From positions 1,240,001 to 1,304,000 of the forward strand of contig NZ_CP193755.1 of NCBI RefSeq assembly GCF_050847355.1: 64,000 bases of DNA, written 5' to 3'. The notes beneath the pieces were generated by a model that saw nothing but the letters and a program-made list of their open reading frames with translations, was not told where the DNA came from and made no database searches. A program made the translations under genes and the position numbers. The stretch is from Limimaricola sp027213785. Lineage in GTDB: Bacteria; Pseudomonadota; Alphaproteobacteria; Rhodobacterales; Rhodobacteraceae. Positions 58,151 through 64,000 of this stretch are shown piece by piece (positions within the stretch are counted from its first letter, which is position 1; each line of letters begins with the position of its first letter).

Positions 58151-58563
58151 CCATCGGAACTGCCTTAGGGCGCTTCGGTACCACGGCATCCATATGTAAG
58201 GGTGCTATGCAGGATGTTCCCCCGGCTAACGGTAGGCCGGAGGAACGTCGCCTCAGGTCGGGTCCACGCGATCTGGGGCACCATGCGCTGCTGCCGGATC
58301 TACCTCCCAAGGCTAGCAGTGCTCATTCAACTCCTGAGTGCGCAAAATTGTTCCCCGTGGCCGGTGCGGCCGCTGACCCCGCAATGCCCTCTCGGCATGC
58401 CGGATACGCCCCGTCTCTCACGGCGAAGATCGAGGTCGCGCAGTCGCTGGCCGAACTGAACGGCCTTGAATTTGGCTGCTCGTGGACCGGTCACCGCCTC
58501 ACCACCGACGAACTTCATGCGCTCGCGCTCCGCCGTGAGCAGATGCAGAAAGGATCCCGCTGA
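58147..58563 (+). CDS. Hypothetical phage protein
   Basis: 138 aa, ATGA overlap with the CII-like gene and TGATG coupling to the next. The middle is low complexity; the last 50 residues (SLTAKIEVAQSLAELNGLEF, RLTTDELHALALRREQMQKG) look folded. No family recognised; coding is supported mainly by coupling on both sides. Confidence 0.5.
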   Translation: MTIGTALGRFGTTASICKGAMQDVPPANGRPEERRLRSGPRDLGHHALLPDLPPKASSAHSTPECAKLFPVAGAAADPAMPSRHAGYAPSLTAKIEVAQSLAELNGLEFGCSWTGHRLTTDELHALALRREQMQKGSR

Positions 58564-58949
58564 TGCCGCAACGCCAGAAGATCAGTGACGACGAGCTTCG
58601 CGCAGCGGCGCAGGCCGGGCTGACCCAGATTGAAACGGCTCGCCGCTATGGCGTGGGCGACAACACCGTCTCCCGCCGCGCTGCCCAGGCGGGCATCGAG
58701 TTCACCCCCGGTCGGCTTGGTCCGAACGAACGGGCCGACAATCTGACCGACGAGCAGCGCGCCGACATCCAGATCCTGGTCGTCCAGGGCGGGTATTCGA
58801 ACGTCGCTGCCCGGGAGCTCGTGCTCCGGCCGAAGGCAAAGGTTCGCGCAGCGCCTCCCTCTGTGAAGCCGAGGGGCCGGCCTGTGTCCGTCTTCTCGGC
58901 ATCCCCCACCGCCATCGCGCGACATCTCGAACAGAGCCGCGCTGACTGA
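58563..58949 (+). CDS. Helix-turn-helix phage protein
   Basis: 128 aa. Residues 8-45 form a Hin/IS-type HTH (SDDELRAAAQAGLTQIETAR, RYGVGDNTVSRRAAQAGIEF), a second helical motif follows (LTDEQRADIQILVVQGGYSN), and the tail is basic. Likely DNA binding; target unknown. Confidence 0.65.
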   Translation: MPQRQKISDDELRAAAQAGLTQIETARRYGVGDNTVSRRAAQAGIEFTPGRLGPNERADNLTDEQRADIQILVVQGGYSNVAARELVLRPKAKVRAAPPSVKPRGRPVSVFSASPTAIARHLEQSRAD

Positions 58950-59010
58950 ACCGCATCCCAATGCCACGGCCGGGGCTCGCCCGGCCTACTGTCCAATCCC
59001 CGGAGGAACC

Positions 59011-59565
59011 ATGACTGACCTCTCCATCGCCCCCTCACAGGAAGACATCGTTGCCGCCGCTGTCGTCGATCCGATGATCCGGAGCGCTGCCGCCCATGTC
59101 ATCCGTGCTGGGCGCGTGACGCCGAAGGACGTGCGCCTGCACTGTGTCGTCGGCCCGCATCGCGCGGCCGAGCTCATCGCTTCGCTGGAAGCGCTGGGCG
59201 TTGTCAGCGCGGCCGATCGGATCGGCAAGCGCACTGTCTTGCTGACCGAGCTACCGCCTGCGCTCAATCCCAAGGCCTCCCAGCCCCGCATGAAGGAAAC
59301 GCCCGAGGACGTGGCGGTGCGGGAGAGGGCGGAGAACGCCGCAGGTGAAGAGTTCCGCCAGTTCATCGAGCGGGTGGAGCACCTTGAGGCGGAGAAGAAG
59401 GAGCTCGCCGAGCAGATCAAGGAGGTGATGGCGGAGGCCAAGGGGCGCGGATACGACACCAAGGTCATGCGCAAGGTGATCGCGCTCAGGAAGCGCGACG
59501 CCGACGACATCGCCGAGGAAGAGGCGATGTTCGACATGTACAAAGCCGCGCTGGGCATGTCGTGA
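59011..59565 (+). CDS. FtsK-gamma-like wHTH fused to a GapR (DUF2312) domain
   Basis: 184 aa. Residues about 16-85 (VDPMIRSAAAHVIRAGRVTP, then VGPHRAAELIASLEALGVVS and AADRIGKRTVLL) follow the FtsK gamma winged-helix pattern. Residues about 112-184 (FRQFIERVEHLEAEKKELAE, QIKEVMAEAKGRGYDTKVMR, KVIALRKRDADDIAEEEAMF) match GapR, the alphaproteobacterial protein that binds overtwisted DNA ahead of replication forks. The gene sits among replication genes. The fusion may target or modulate topology on phage DNA. The GapR half is clear; the FtsK-gamma half is assigned by eye. Confidence 0.8.
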   Translation: MTDLSIAPSQEDIVAAAVVDPMIRSAAAHVIRAGRVTPKDVRLHCVVGPHRAAELIASLEALGVVSAADRIGKRTVLLTELPPALNPKASQPRMKETPEDVAVRERAENAAGEEFRQFIERVEHLEAEKKELAEQIKEVMAEAKGRGYDTKVMRKVIALRKRDADDIAEEEAMFDMYKAALGMS

Positions 59566-59759
59566 TGGAGTTGCTCGCAATCCTCATCTGGACGGGCGGC
59601 GCGGTCGCAGCCGAGGAAATCCACCGGGCGCGGGGCTGCGGCGCCGTTGCGGCTTTCGCGAAGGCGGCGTTCTGGCCTCTCGCGCTGGGCAGGGCCCTCG
59701 CATGCATAGTGTGCGGCGGTGAGGTCCGCATGGAGCTGCAGGACGGTGACCATGGCTGA
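59565..59759 (+). CDS. Small phage membrane protein
   Basis: 64 aa, MELLAILIWTGGAVAAEEIH then FAKAAFWPLALGRALACIVC; one or two short hydrophobic segments and CIVC. The start overlaps the GapR-type gene stop and its end overlaps rusA by 8 nt. Function unknown. Confidence 0.5.
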   Translation: MELLAILIWTGGAVAAEEIHRARGCGAVAAFAKAAFWPLALGRALACIVCGGEVRMELQDGDHG

Positions 59760-60159
59760 CCGCATCACCATCGTCATCCCCGGCAAGCCCTTTGGCAAAC
59801 AGCGCCCCAAATTCGACCCTCGCTCGCGCCATGCCTACACGCCCGGTGCCACCGTGTCGTTCGAGCAGACCGTGCGCGAGCTTGCCGCCCAGAAGATCCG
59901 GACGCCGCTCGAAGGGCCGGTCACCATGACGCTCGAGGCCGTGTTCGTCCCGGCCAAGTCCTGGTCGAAGAAGCGTCGTGCCGCCGCGCTGGGTACCCTG
60001 CACACGCAGAAGCCCGACCTGGACAACATCGAAAAGGCCATCCTCGACGGCCTGAACCGCATCGCCTTCGCCGATGACCAGCAGGTTGCGGACGTGCGCA
60101 AGCGCAAGCTCTGGGGCGAGCGGGAAGAAACCATCATCACGTTGGAGGCGCGGTCATGA
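59752..60159 (+). CDS. rusA: RusA-type Holliday junction resolvase
   Basis: 135 aa. N-terminal ITIVIPGKPFGKQRPKFDPR, the Asp-rich catalytic motif KPDLDNIEKAILDGLNRIAF, and ADDQQVADVRKRKLWGE are the RusA signature. It resolves branched DNA late in phage replication or recombination. ATG 59752 (MADRITIVI) is chosen over an upstream in-frame codon at 59719. ATGA overlap with the initiator gene. Confidence 0.93.
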   Translation: MADRITIVIPGKPFGKQRPKFDPRSRHAYTPGATVSFEQTVRELAAQKIRTPLEGPVTMTLEAVFVPAKSWSKKRRAAALGTLHTQKPDLDNIEKAILDGLNRIAFADDQQVADVRKRKLWGEREETIITLEARS

Positions 60160-61136
60160 GCAACAAGGTCTCCGCACTAGCCTATAGCCGCGTGGCGGGT
60201 TCGCCATCACGCAAGGCCGTGCTCGTCTACATCGCCGACAAGGCCTCCGACGACGGCTCGGGCATTTGGGCGTCTAAGGGCACCATTGCGGCCGAGACGG
60301 AGCTCAGCCTCTCCTCGGTCAAGCGCATCATGCGCGACTTCGAGACCGAGGGCCTGATCGGTCGCTGCGGACGTCGGGCCTGCGAGAATGGCGCGACCGT
60401 CGAGTATGCCATCGATCTCGACGCGCTCTCGGACCTGCCTGAGGTCGAGGCTCCGAGCACCAAGTTCAGAAAGCCGGAATCGGGCGGGGAAGGGCGGTCG
60501 ACCCCGGCGACAAAAGCTCAGCCCGAACCCAGTTCACAAGGGGACCGGTGTCAGGGTGAACCCGGTTCACCGTGCGACCGGTATCAGGGTGAGCCTGAAC
60601 CCGGTTCACAGGGAACCCCCTACCCGGTTCAGGGTGAACCCCAAACCACCCTAGAACCATCCTTTAACCATGGTGGTGGTAGCGCACGCGACCAGGCGGA
60701 TGAGCCGACCTCGGTTGCCTCCATCCGGGAGCAGCTGCTCGCGGCCATGGGCGTCGATCCCGTCTCAGGCATCACCGGCCCGAGCGGTCGCCAGATTGGC
60801 ACCGAGATCGACATGGCCATCGCCAAGCGCTGGTCGACTGATCTCGGCATATCGCTCGACCAAGTGCTGGCCGTCATCGCCGAGACCATGGCGCGCAAGC
60901 CAGACGGCCCTCCGAACAGCTTCAAGTTCTTCGACAAGCCAATGGCGCGCTTTGCAGGCGAACTCCGCCGCCTCGCTGCCGAACCCCTCAGCCCGACCGA
61001 CACCCCCAAGCGCAAGAAAGGCCACAGCCATGACCGGGACGGAACTTTCGACCAACGCCACGACGAATACCTCCATCGCCTCGCCGCGGGTGAAATCGAC
61101 CGAGGACCTGATCCGAGCGACCCGTGGGCGCGCTGA
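60156..61136 (+). CDS. Phage replication initiator-like wHTH protein (O-like)
   Basis: 326 aa. Residues 1-90 form a winged helix of the helix_turn_helix_36 type (RKAVLVYIADKASDDGSGIW, ASKGTIAAETELSLSSVKRI, MRDFETEGLIGRCGRR), as in lambda O-like initiators. A disordered Gly/Pro/Gln/Glu linker is coded by a tandem DNA repeat array (60525-60640). The C-terminal part (TEIDMAIAKRWSTDLGISLD, MARKPDGPPNSFKFFDKPM) may bind a helicase or loader. Origin inside the gene is proposed. It follows rusA directly. Confidence 0.78.
   Translation: MSNKVSALAYSRVAGSPSRKAVLVYIADKASDDGSGIWASKGTIAAETELSLSSVKRIMRDFETEGLIGRCGRRACENGATVEYAIDLDALSDLPEVEAPSTKFRKPESGGEGRSTPATKAQPEPSSQGDRCQGEPGSPCDRYQGEPEPGSQGTPYPVQGEPQTTLEPSFNHGGGSARDQADEPTSVASIREQLLAAMGVDPVSGITGPSGRQIGTEIDMAIAKRWSTDLGISLDQVLAVIAETMARKPDGPPNSFKFFDKPMARFAGELRRLAAEPLSPTDTPKRKKGHSHDRDGTFDQRHDEYLHRLAAGEIDRGPDPSDPWAR
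60525..60640. repeat. Iteron-like tandem repeats inside the initiator gene
   Basis: Two near-identical 33-bp units (60525-60557 and 60558-60590) and a diverged third. Each holds GAACCC-R-GTTC; the perfect palindrome TGAACCCGGTTCA occurs at 60557-60569 and 60596-60608, and GGTTCA-GGG-TGAACC at 60626-60640. The period of 33 keeps the reading frame. Lambda-like phages place their replication origin as iterons within the initiator gene, so this is a candidate ori. A repeated protein linker is the alternative. Confidence 0.65.
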
Positions 61137-61692
61137 GGCGGCCGAGATCCAGCGCCGTGCTCGCACCACGCTGGGCTTCCACTACCAGCCCGAGCGCTCC
61201 GAAGCCGAGATGGCCCGCACACTCGACGGCTTCGCCCGCGCCCTGAGCGATCTCCCGGCCTGGGCGGTGCAGGGCGGCTTCGATGACGCCGACCGTACCA
61301 TCGCCCGCCGCCCGTCGCCTGCCGAGATCCGCATGCTCGCGCAGCGCCGCCTGCAGCCGATTGCCGATGAGCTGGCTCGCCGCCGCCGTGCCGAGGAAGA
61401 GCGCGCCGCCGAGGAGCGTGCCCGCCGCAAACGCCGCTGCAGCCCCGAGGAAGCCGCGCGGATCCTTGCGGGCCGTGGCTTCACACCCAAGCGCTTCGGT
61501 GCCGTGGGCAAGCGCCCCATGGCGGGAAGCGTCCAGGAACTCGACCTTGATGCCGCCGATACCCCGCGCCGGCACTGGTCCGAGACCGTAGCCGCCGACA
61601 GTGGCGAGATGCAGGCCCTGCGCGCCGCGCGCCGCGCCAACCCGCTGATGCGGGCCGGCATGCGGGATGACCCCGAGGAGGGCGCAGCGTGA
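61030..61692 (+). CDS. Hypothetical phage replication-region protein
   Basis: 220 aa, helical. ATG 61030 (MTGTELSTNATTNTSIASPR) overlaps the initiator gene by 107 nt; GTG 61090 (VKSTEDLIRATRGRAEAAEI) is a shorter alternative. Middle ALSDLPAWAVQGGFDDADRT and RRPSPAEIRMLAQRRLQPIA recur in phage proteins next to initiators. A long Arg/Glu helix (ARRRRAEEERAAEERARRKR) follows. A helicase-loader-like role is possible but unproven. Confidence 0.65.
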   Translation: MTGTELSTNATTNTSIASPRVKSTEDLIRATRGRAEAAEIQRRARTTLGFHYQPERSEAEMARTLDGFARALSDLPAWAVQGGFDDADRTIARRPSPAEIRMLAQRRLQPIADELARRRRAEEERAAEERARRKRRCSPEEAARILAGRGFTPKRFGAVGKRPMAGSVQELDLDAADTPRRHWSETVAADSGEMQALRAARRANPLMRAGMRDDPEEGAA

Positions 61693-62087
61693 GCTACATG
61701 GCCAACATCCTTGGCGAGCGGGCGAACCCGATGGCTGCCCAGCGCCGCGACCCCGTGGCGGCCATCATCGCCGCCTGCGCTGCGGAGTGGGGTGTCACCG
61801 ATGCCGCAATCCGTGGGAACAGCCGCAAGCCCAGCGCGGTCCGCCCGCGTCATGCCGCTATCTGGATCGCCAAGCAGGTCACGGGCCGCTCGACCACAGA
61901 GCTCGGGGAGGCCTTTGCCCGGGACCATACCAGCATCCTGCATGCGCTGGGCTGCGTTGACCAGGCCGACCCTGAGACGCGCGCCGCCATCGCCCGGGTG
62001 CGGGAACGGCTGGATCCCGGGATCAGCATCAGCCGCATCCGAGCCGAGACCATGGACCGTGCCCAGATCGCCGCGCTGGGCGGCTGA
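61689..62087 (+). CDS. Free-standing DnaA domain IV-like DNA-binding protein
   Basis: 132 aa. Residues 50-100 follow the DnaA C-terminal domain: VRPRHAAIWIAKQVTGRSTT, ELGEAFARDHTSILHALGCV, with the RDHTS loop that reads DnaA boxes. No AAA+ domain is present. The N-terminus (AAIIAACAAEWGVTDAAIRG) also fits the start of the Bac_DnaA_C family. GTG 61689 overlaps the previous TGA (GTGA); ATG 61698 is the alternative. It could compete with host DnaA or mark the phage origin. Confidence 0.82.
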   Translation: MSYMANILGERANPMAAQRRDPVAAIIAACAAEWGVTDAAIRGNSRKPSAVRPRHAAIWIAKQVTGRSTTELGEAFARDHTSILHALGCVDQADPETRAAIARVRERLDPGISISRIRAETMDRAQIAALGG

Positions 62088-62158
62088 GCAACGAGAAGCC
62101 GGCAGACAGAGCCGGTGGAAACAAAGCCGACGCAGATCGGCGCCCATGAGGGACAGAC

Positions 62159-62635
62159 ATGAACCATCCGAGCAGCGCCGCTGCGCCCGCCATCGCCTTT
62201 GCCCCGCCGCCTGCGCTCCCGCTGGAAGGGGTGGCGGGGGAGATCGCCGAGGTGATCGGCCGCGACCAGACCATCCGCCTGATCCGCGCCATGCGGGACA
62301 CCACCGGGCGCAGCTGGCGGGTCTGCTTCTACGTTCCGAAGCGGCTGCCACTCGATCACCAGCTGGTCGAGGTGCTGGGGTGGACCGATGCGCGCCGCCT
62401 GGTGCGGCACTTCGGGGGCGAGATCCTTCAGACATCGAACCTGCGCTATCTCGAACGCGCTTGGCGTCAGCACTCGATCCGGTACCTGCGCGCCGCCCAG
62501 CGCATGAGCGCGACAGAGATTGCCGAGTACATCGGGCTGTCGGTCTACCGGGTGCGGGAGATCCTCCGTACGGGGGAACCGCCAGAGGATCACGCCCAGC
62601 GCGCTGGGCATGGTGCTGCCCAAGGGGTCGCCTGA
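62159..62635 (+). CDS. Mor-like transcription activator
   Basis: 158 aa. GEIAEVIGRDQTIRLIRAMR, VPKRLPLDHQLVEVLGWTDA and the C-terminal HTH RYLRAAQRMSATEIAEYIGL, SVYRVREIL resemble the Mor/C family of phage middle-late activators. It is placed directly before the lysis genes, so it probably switches on late transcription. Separated by 71 bases from the DnaA-like gene. Confidence 0.7.
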   Translation: MNHPSSAAAPAIAFAPPPALPLEGVAGEIAEVIGRDQTIRLIRAMRDTTGRSWRVCFYVPKRLPLDHQLVEVLGWTDARRLVRHFGGEILQTSNLRYLERAWRQHSIRYLRAAQRMSATEIAEYIGLSVYRVREILRTGEPPEDHAQRAGHGAAQGVA

Positions 62636-62674
62636 CCGTAGGCGTCCCGCGATGCAGCAGCAGGGGCGCATGCG

Positions 62675-62911
62675 GTGCCGGGTGTGGACGCCACTTCCTT
62701 CGTAGAGACCTACGGCTTGCCCGGGGCGGTGATCATCGCCCTGGTCTATGCCGTGGCGAAGCTGTGGGCCGCCTATGTCGCCTCGAACGAGGGACGGCTG
62801 CAGGACCAGCGCGAGCACTCGCGGGAGACGCGTGAGCTCGCTCAGGCCTCGAACGCGTCCCTCGACGCCCTGACCCGGATGCTCGAGCGGGAGGGGCGCC
62901 GTGATCCGTGA
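62675..62911 (+). CDS. Holin-like protein with coiled coil
   Basis: 78 aa, GTG start at 62675 (GTG 62684 also possible). One TM (LPGAVIIALVYAVAKLWAAY) followed by a charged helix (NEGRLQDQREHSRETRELAQ, ASNASLDALTRMLERE). Small TM-plus-coil proteins beside an endolysin are typical holins or spanin-like accessories. Its end overlaps the next gene by 11 nt. Confidence 0.55.
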   Translation: MPGVDATSFVETYGLPGAVIIALVYAVAKLWAAYVASNEGRLQDQREHSRETRELAQASNASLDALTRMLEREGRRDP

Positions 62912-63080
62912 ATTCCTGGCGTGTCTCATCGGAACGCAGAAGCGGGCCGCTGCCGAAGCCGAGCGCGTCGCGCTGGCCACGGGGCGCCGCGAGGACGTGG
63001 AAGGCGTCAAGCGCCGCGCCCAGCGCATCGATCAACTCGTCAACCAGATGAAGCAGGAGCGGCAGCTTGGGACTGATTGA
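62901..63080 (+). CDS. 59-aa coiled-coil lysis-region protein
   Basis: GTG 62901 to TGA 63080. Starts VIREFLACLIGTQKRAAAEA, then a charged helix ending RIDQLVNQMKQERQLGTD. It overlaps its neighbours by 11 and 14 nt, in the manner of nested lysis genes. Possibly an Rz1/Rz-like helper, though no lipobox is evident. Confidence 0.5.
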   Translation: MIREFLACLIGTQKRAAAEAERVALATGRREDVEGVKRRAQRIDQLVNQMKQERQLGTD

Positions 63081-63528
63081 GGCATTGGCAGCTGCCCTGG
63101 CGGCGCTGGGCGTGGGCATGGCGTGCATGATCCTGCGAGGCTTCTGGGCTGGCCATCGGGCGCGTAGCGCCATGAGCGCGACCTACCGGCTGTCGGCCGG
63201 CGTGTTCCTGATCGTGGCGGCCTACGTGGCGCGCTCGCTCTACTGGGAGTTCGCACCCCTGATCGCCACGGGGCTGGTTGCTCCGGGCGCGTGGACCGAA
63301 TGGTTCGCGCTCACTGGCACGGCGATCAACGCCGCCTTTTCCGCCGTGTTCCTGCGCGGCCTCTACCACCTGCTGGTGCTGCTGTGGCTGCTGATCCCGC
63401 GCGAGGAGCGCGTGCATTGGTCGCTGCTCGAAGCGCCTTGGTACCCCGACCGTGCCGCCTTCTCGCGCGCTGTGCTGGCGCTGCGGGCTCGGTGGCGTTC
63501 GCGTGAGAAAGGAGACGACAATGTCTGA
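63067..63528 (+). CDS. Multi-TM lysis-region membrane protein
   Basis: 153 aa. TTG start at 63067 with AGGAG seven bases upstream (63055-63059). Three or four hydrophobic helices (GLIEALAAALAALGVGMACM; YRLSAGVFLIVAAYVARSLY; ALTGTAINAAFSAVFLRGLY then HLLVLLWLLI), and a soluble basic tail. Located between the coil protein and the endolysin; it may be the true holin. The gene overlaps the endolysin start by 8 nt. Confidence 0.6.
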   Translation: MGLIEALAAALAALGVGMACMILRGFWAGHRARSAMSATYRLSAGVFLIVAAYVARSLYWEFAPLIATGLVAPGAWTEWFALTGTAINAAFSAVFLRGLYHLLVLLWLLIPREERVHWSLLEAPWYPDRAAFSRAVLALRARWRSREKGDDNV

Positions 63529-64000
63529 TAAGTTGAAGGCCGCCCACTGGTCGCGGGTGTCGGCGGCGTCTTGGCCGTGGGAAAACTTCAAGCCTGCCGA
63601 GATGGCGTCGAAGGGCGACGGCTCGCTGGTGCTCGACGTTGACGCCATGGACCGTCTGCAGGCGCTGCGGACGCATCTCGGGCGCCCCATGCTTGTCACT
63701 TCCGCCTACCGCGACCCTGACCACAACCGGCGCGTAGGCGGCGCGAAGCTCTCGGAGCACCTAAAAGGCCGAGCCTTCGATATCCGGATGGATAACCATG
63801 ATCCCGCCGAGTTCGAGGCCGCGGCGCGCGCGGTCGGGTTCACCGGCTTCGGCTACTATCCCGACAAGGGCTTCATGCACATCGACACGGGGCGGCCTCG
63901 GTCCTGGGGGCGTCCCTTTCCCAAGCGTGCGACCCGGTTTGCCTCCGAGCCCGAGCCCAAGCGCACCAAGAAGGCGGTTGCGGAAGGCACTGGCGTCGCG
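63521..64000 (+). CDS. M15-family peptidase endolysin (partial)
   Basis: First 160 codons of an open gene cut by the window edge. Peptidase_M15_3 features: FKPAEMASKGDGSLVLDVDA, VTSAYRDPDHNRRVGGAKLS, the zinc ligands in SEHLKGRAFDIRMD and GFMHIDTGRPRSWG. Cuts peptidoglycan cross-bridges for lysis. Excellent RBS AAAGGAG before ATG 63521. The tail (PEPKRTKKAVAE) may lead to an extra domain outside the window. Confidence 0.9.
   Translation, partial: MSDKLKAAHWSRVSAASWPWENFKPAEMASKGDGSLVLDVDAMDRLQALRTHLGRPMLVTSAYRDPDHNRRVGGAKLSEHLKGRAFDIRMDNHDPAEFEAAARAVGFTGFGYYPDKGFMHIDTGRPRSWGRPFPKRATRFASEPEPKRTKKAVAEGTGVA

Larger units (their letters stand above)
51176..64000. mobile_element. Prophage, left part, next to tRNA-Leu
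   Basis: From the tRNA 3' end onward the gene style changes: small genes, leftward and rightward early operons around a CI/Cro switch, HNH endonuclease, RusA, replication genes, a Mor-like regulator, holin-like proteins and an M15 endolysin. Repeated operators confirm a lysogeny switch. The tRNA-proximal 2.7 kb is AT-rich compared with the host. No integrase is found in the usual place near the tRNA, and packaging and structural genes must be right of 64000. Whether the prophage is complete cannot be judged from this window. Confidence 0.88.

Noticed and set aside
60156..61136. Calling the 33-bp repeats only a protein linker
   Set aside because: The DNA contains perfect palindromes across codons, more symmetry than the amino-acid repeat needs; kept as an origin candidate but not certain.

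Overview
The window is high-GC, densely coding DNA from an alphaproteobacterium, most likely a marine Rhodobacteraceae (Roseobacter-type). The lineage is inferred from gene content and order: yfgM-like/bamB/der, serS, yajC-secD-secF-Mth938-ccmABCDG, a Pha/Mrp antiporter with fused A and B subunits, glnB-glnA, and an orphan FliG-like gene beside a LuxR solo. Positions 1 to about 51090 are ordinary chromosome. From 51091 onward there is a tRNA-Leu(UAG) followed by a prophage that runs off the right edge.

Chromosomal part, left to right: an OmpR-type two-component system (67-2114) converging on a PhoD-like phosphatase; a complete leftward Na+(K+)/H+ antiporter operon (3564-9599); dusA and a TauE/SafE permease (10073-11982); a leftward DUF1289-ruvX-ccmI block (11979-13869); a small acidic membrane protein, sodB and a host-attachment-family protein (14089-16173); a LOG-family hydrolase, an Atm1-type ABC exporter and a Bcr/CflA MFS pump (16207-20043); an RND pump with its adaptor (20106-24982); the envelope/ribosome set yfgM-like, bamB, der (25252-28787); a TspO/MBR-like protein and serS; the Sec accessory and cytochrome c maturation cluster (31120-37222), with a diheme cytochrome c next to it; acnA; a DUF1223 protein and an LpxL-type acyltransferase; the FliG-like gene and LuxR solo; purB; glnA-glnB; and nnr. 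Nearly all same-strand neighbours overlap by 1-4 nt. Three convergent pairs end in a shared CTAG, with a TAG stop on each strand.

Prophage (51176 to at least 64000): the tRNA-proximal arm (51300-54060) is visibly AT-richer than its surroundings. It carries small membrane proteins and a two-gene module: an uncharacterised 227-aa protein overlapping an XRE-HTH/ImmA-IrrE metallopeptidase. Next comes a leftward early operon (HTH excisionase-like, HNH endonuclease, four small genes). A lambda-like immunity region follows, with a cleavable CI repressor, a Cro-like gene and five copies of a TAGG-N6-CCTA operator in two clusters. The rightward operon encodes a CII-like regulator, a possible FtsK-gamma/GapR fusion, RusA, an O-like initiator gene containing an iteron-like repeat array, a free-standing DnaA domain IV protein, a Mor-like late activator, and lysis genes including an M15 endolysin cut by the window edge. 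No integrase, packaging or structural genes are seen; they presumably lie to the right.

The most novel-looking items are the FtsK-gamma/GapR fusion with its replication neighbourhood, the five-operator immunity region with near-leaderless repressor genes, and the ImmA/IrrE two-gene accessory module. All family assignments were made by eye from motifs; no database search was run.
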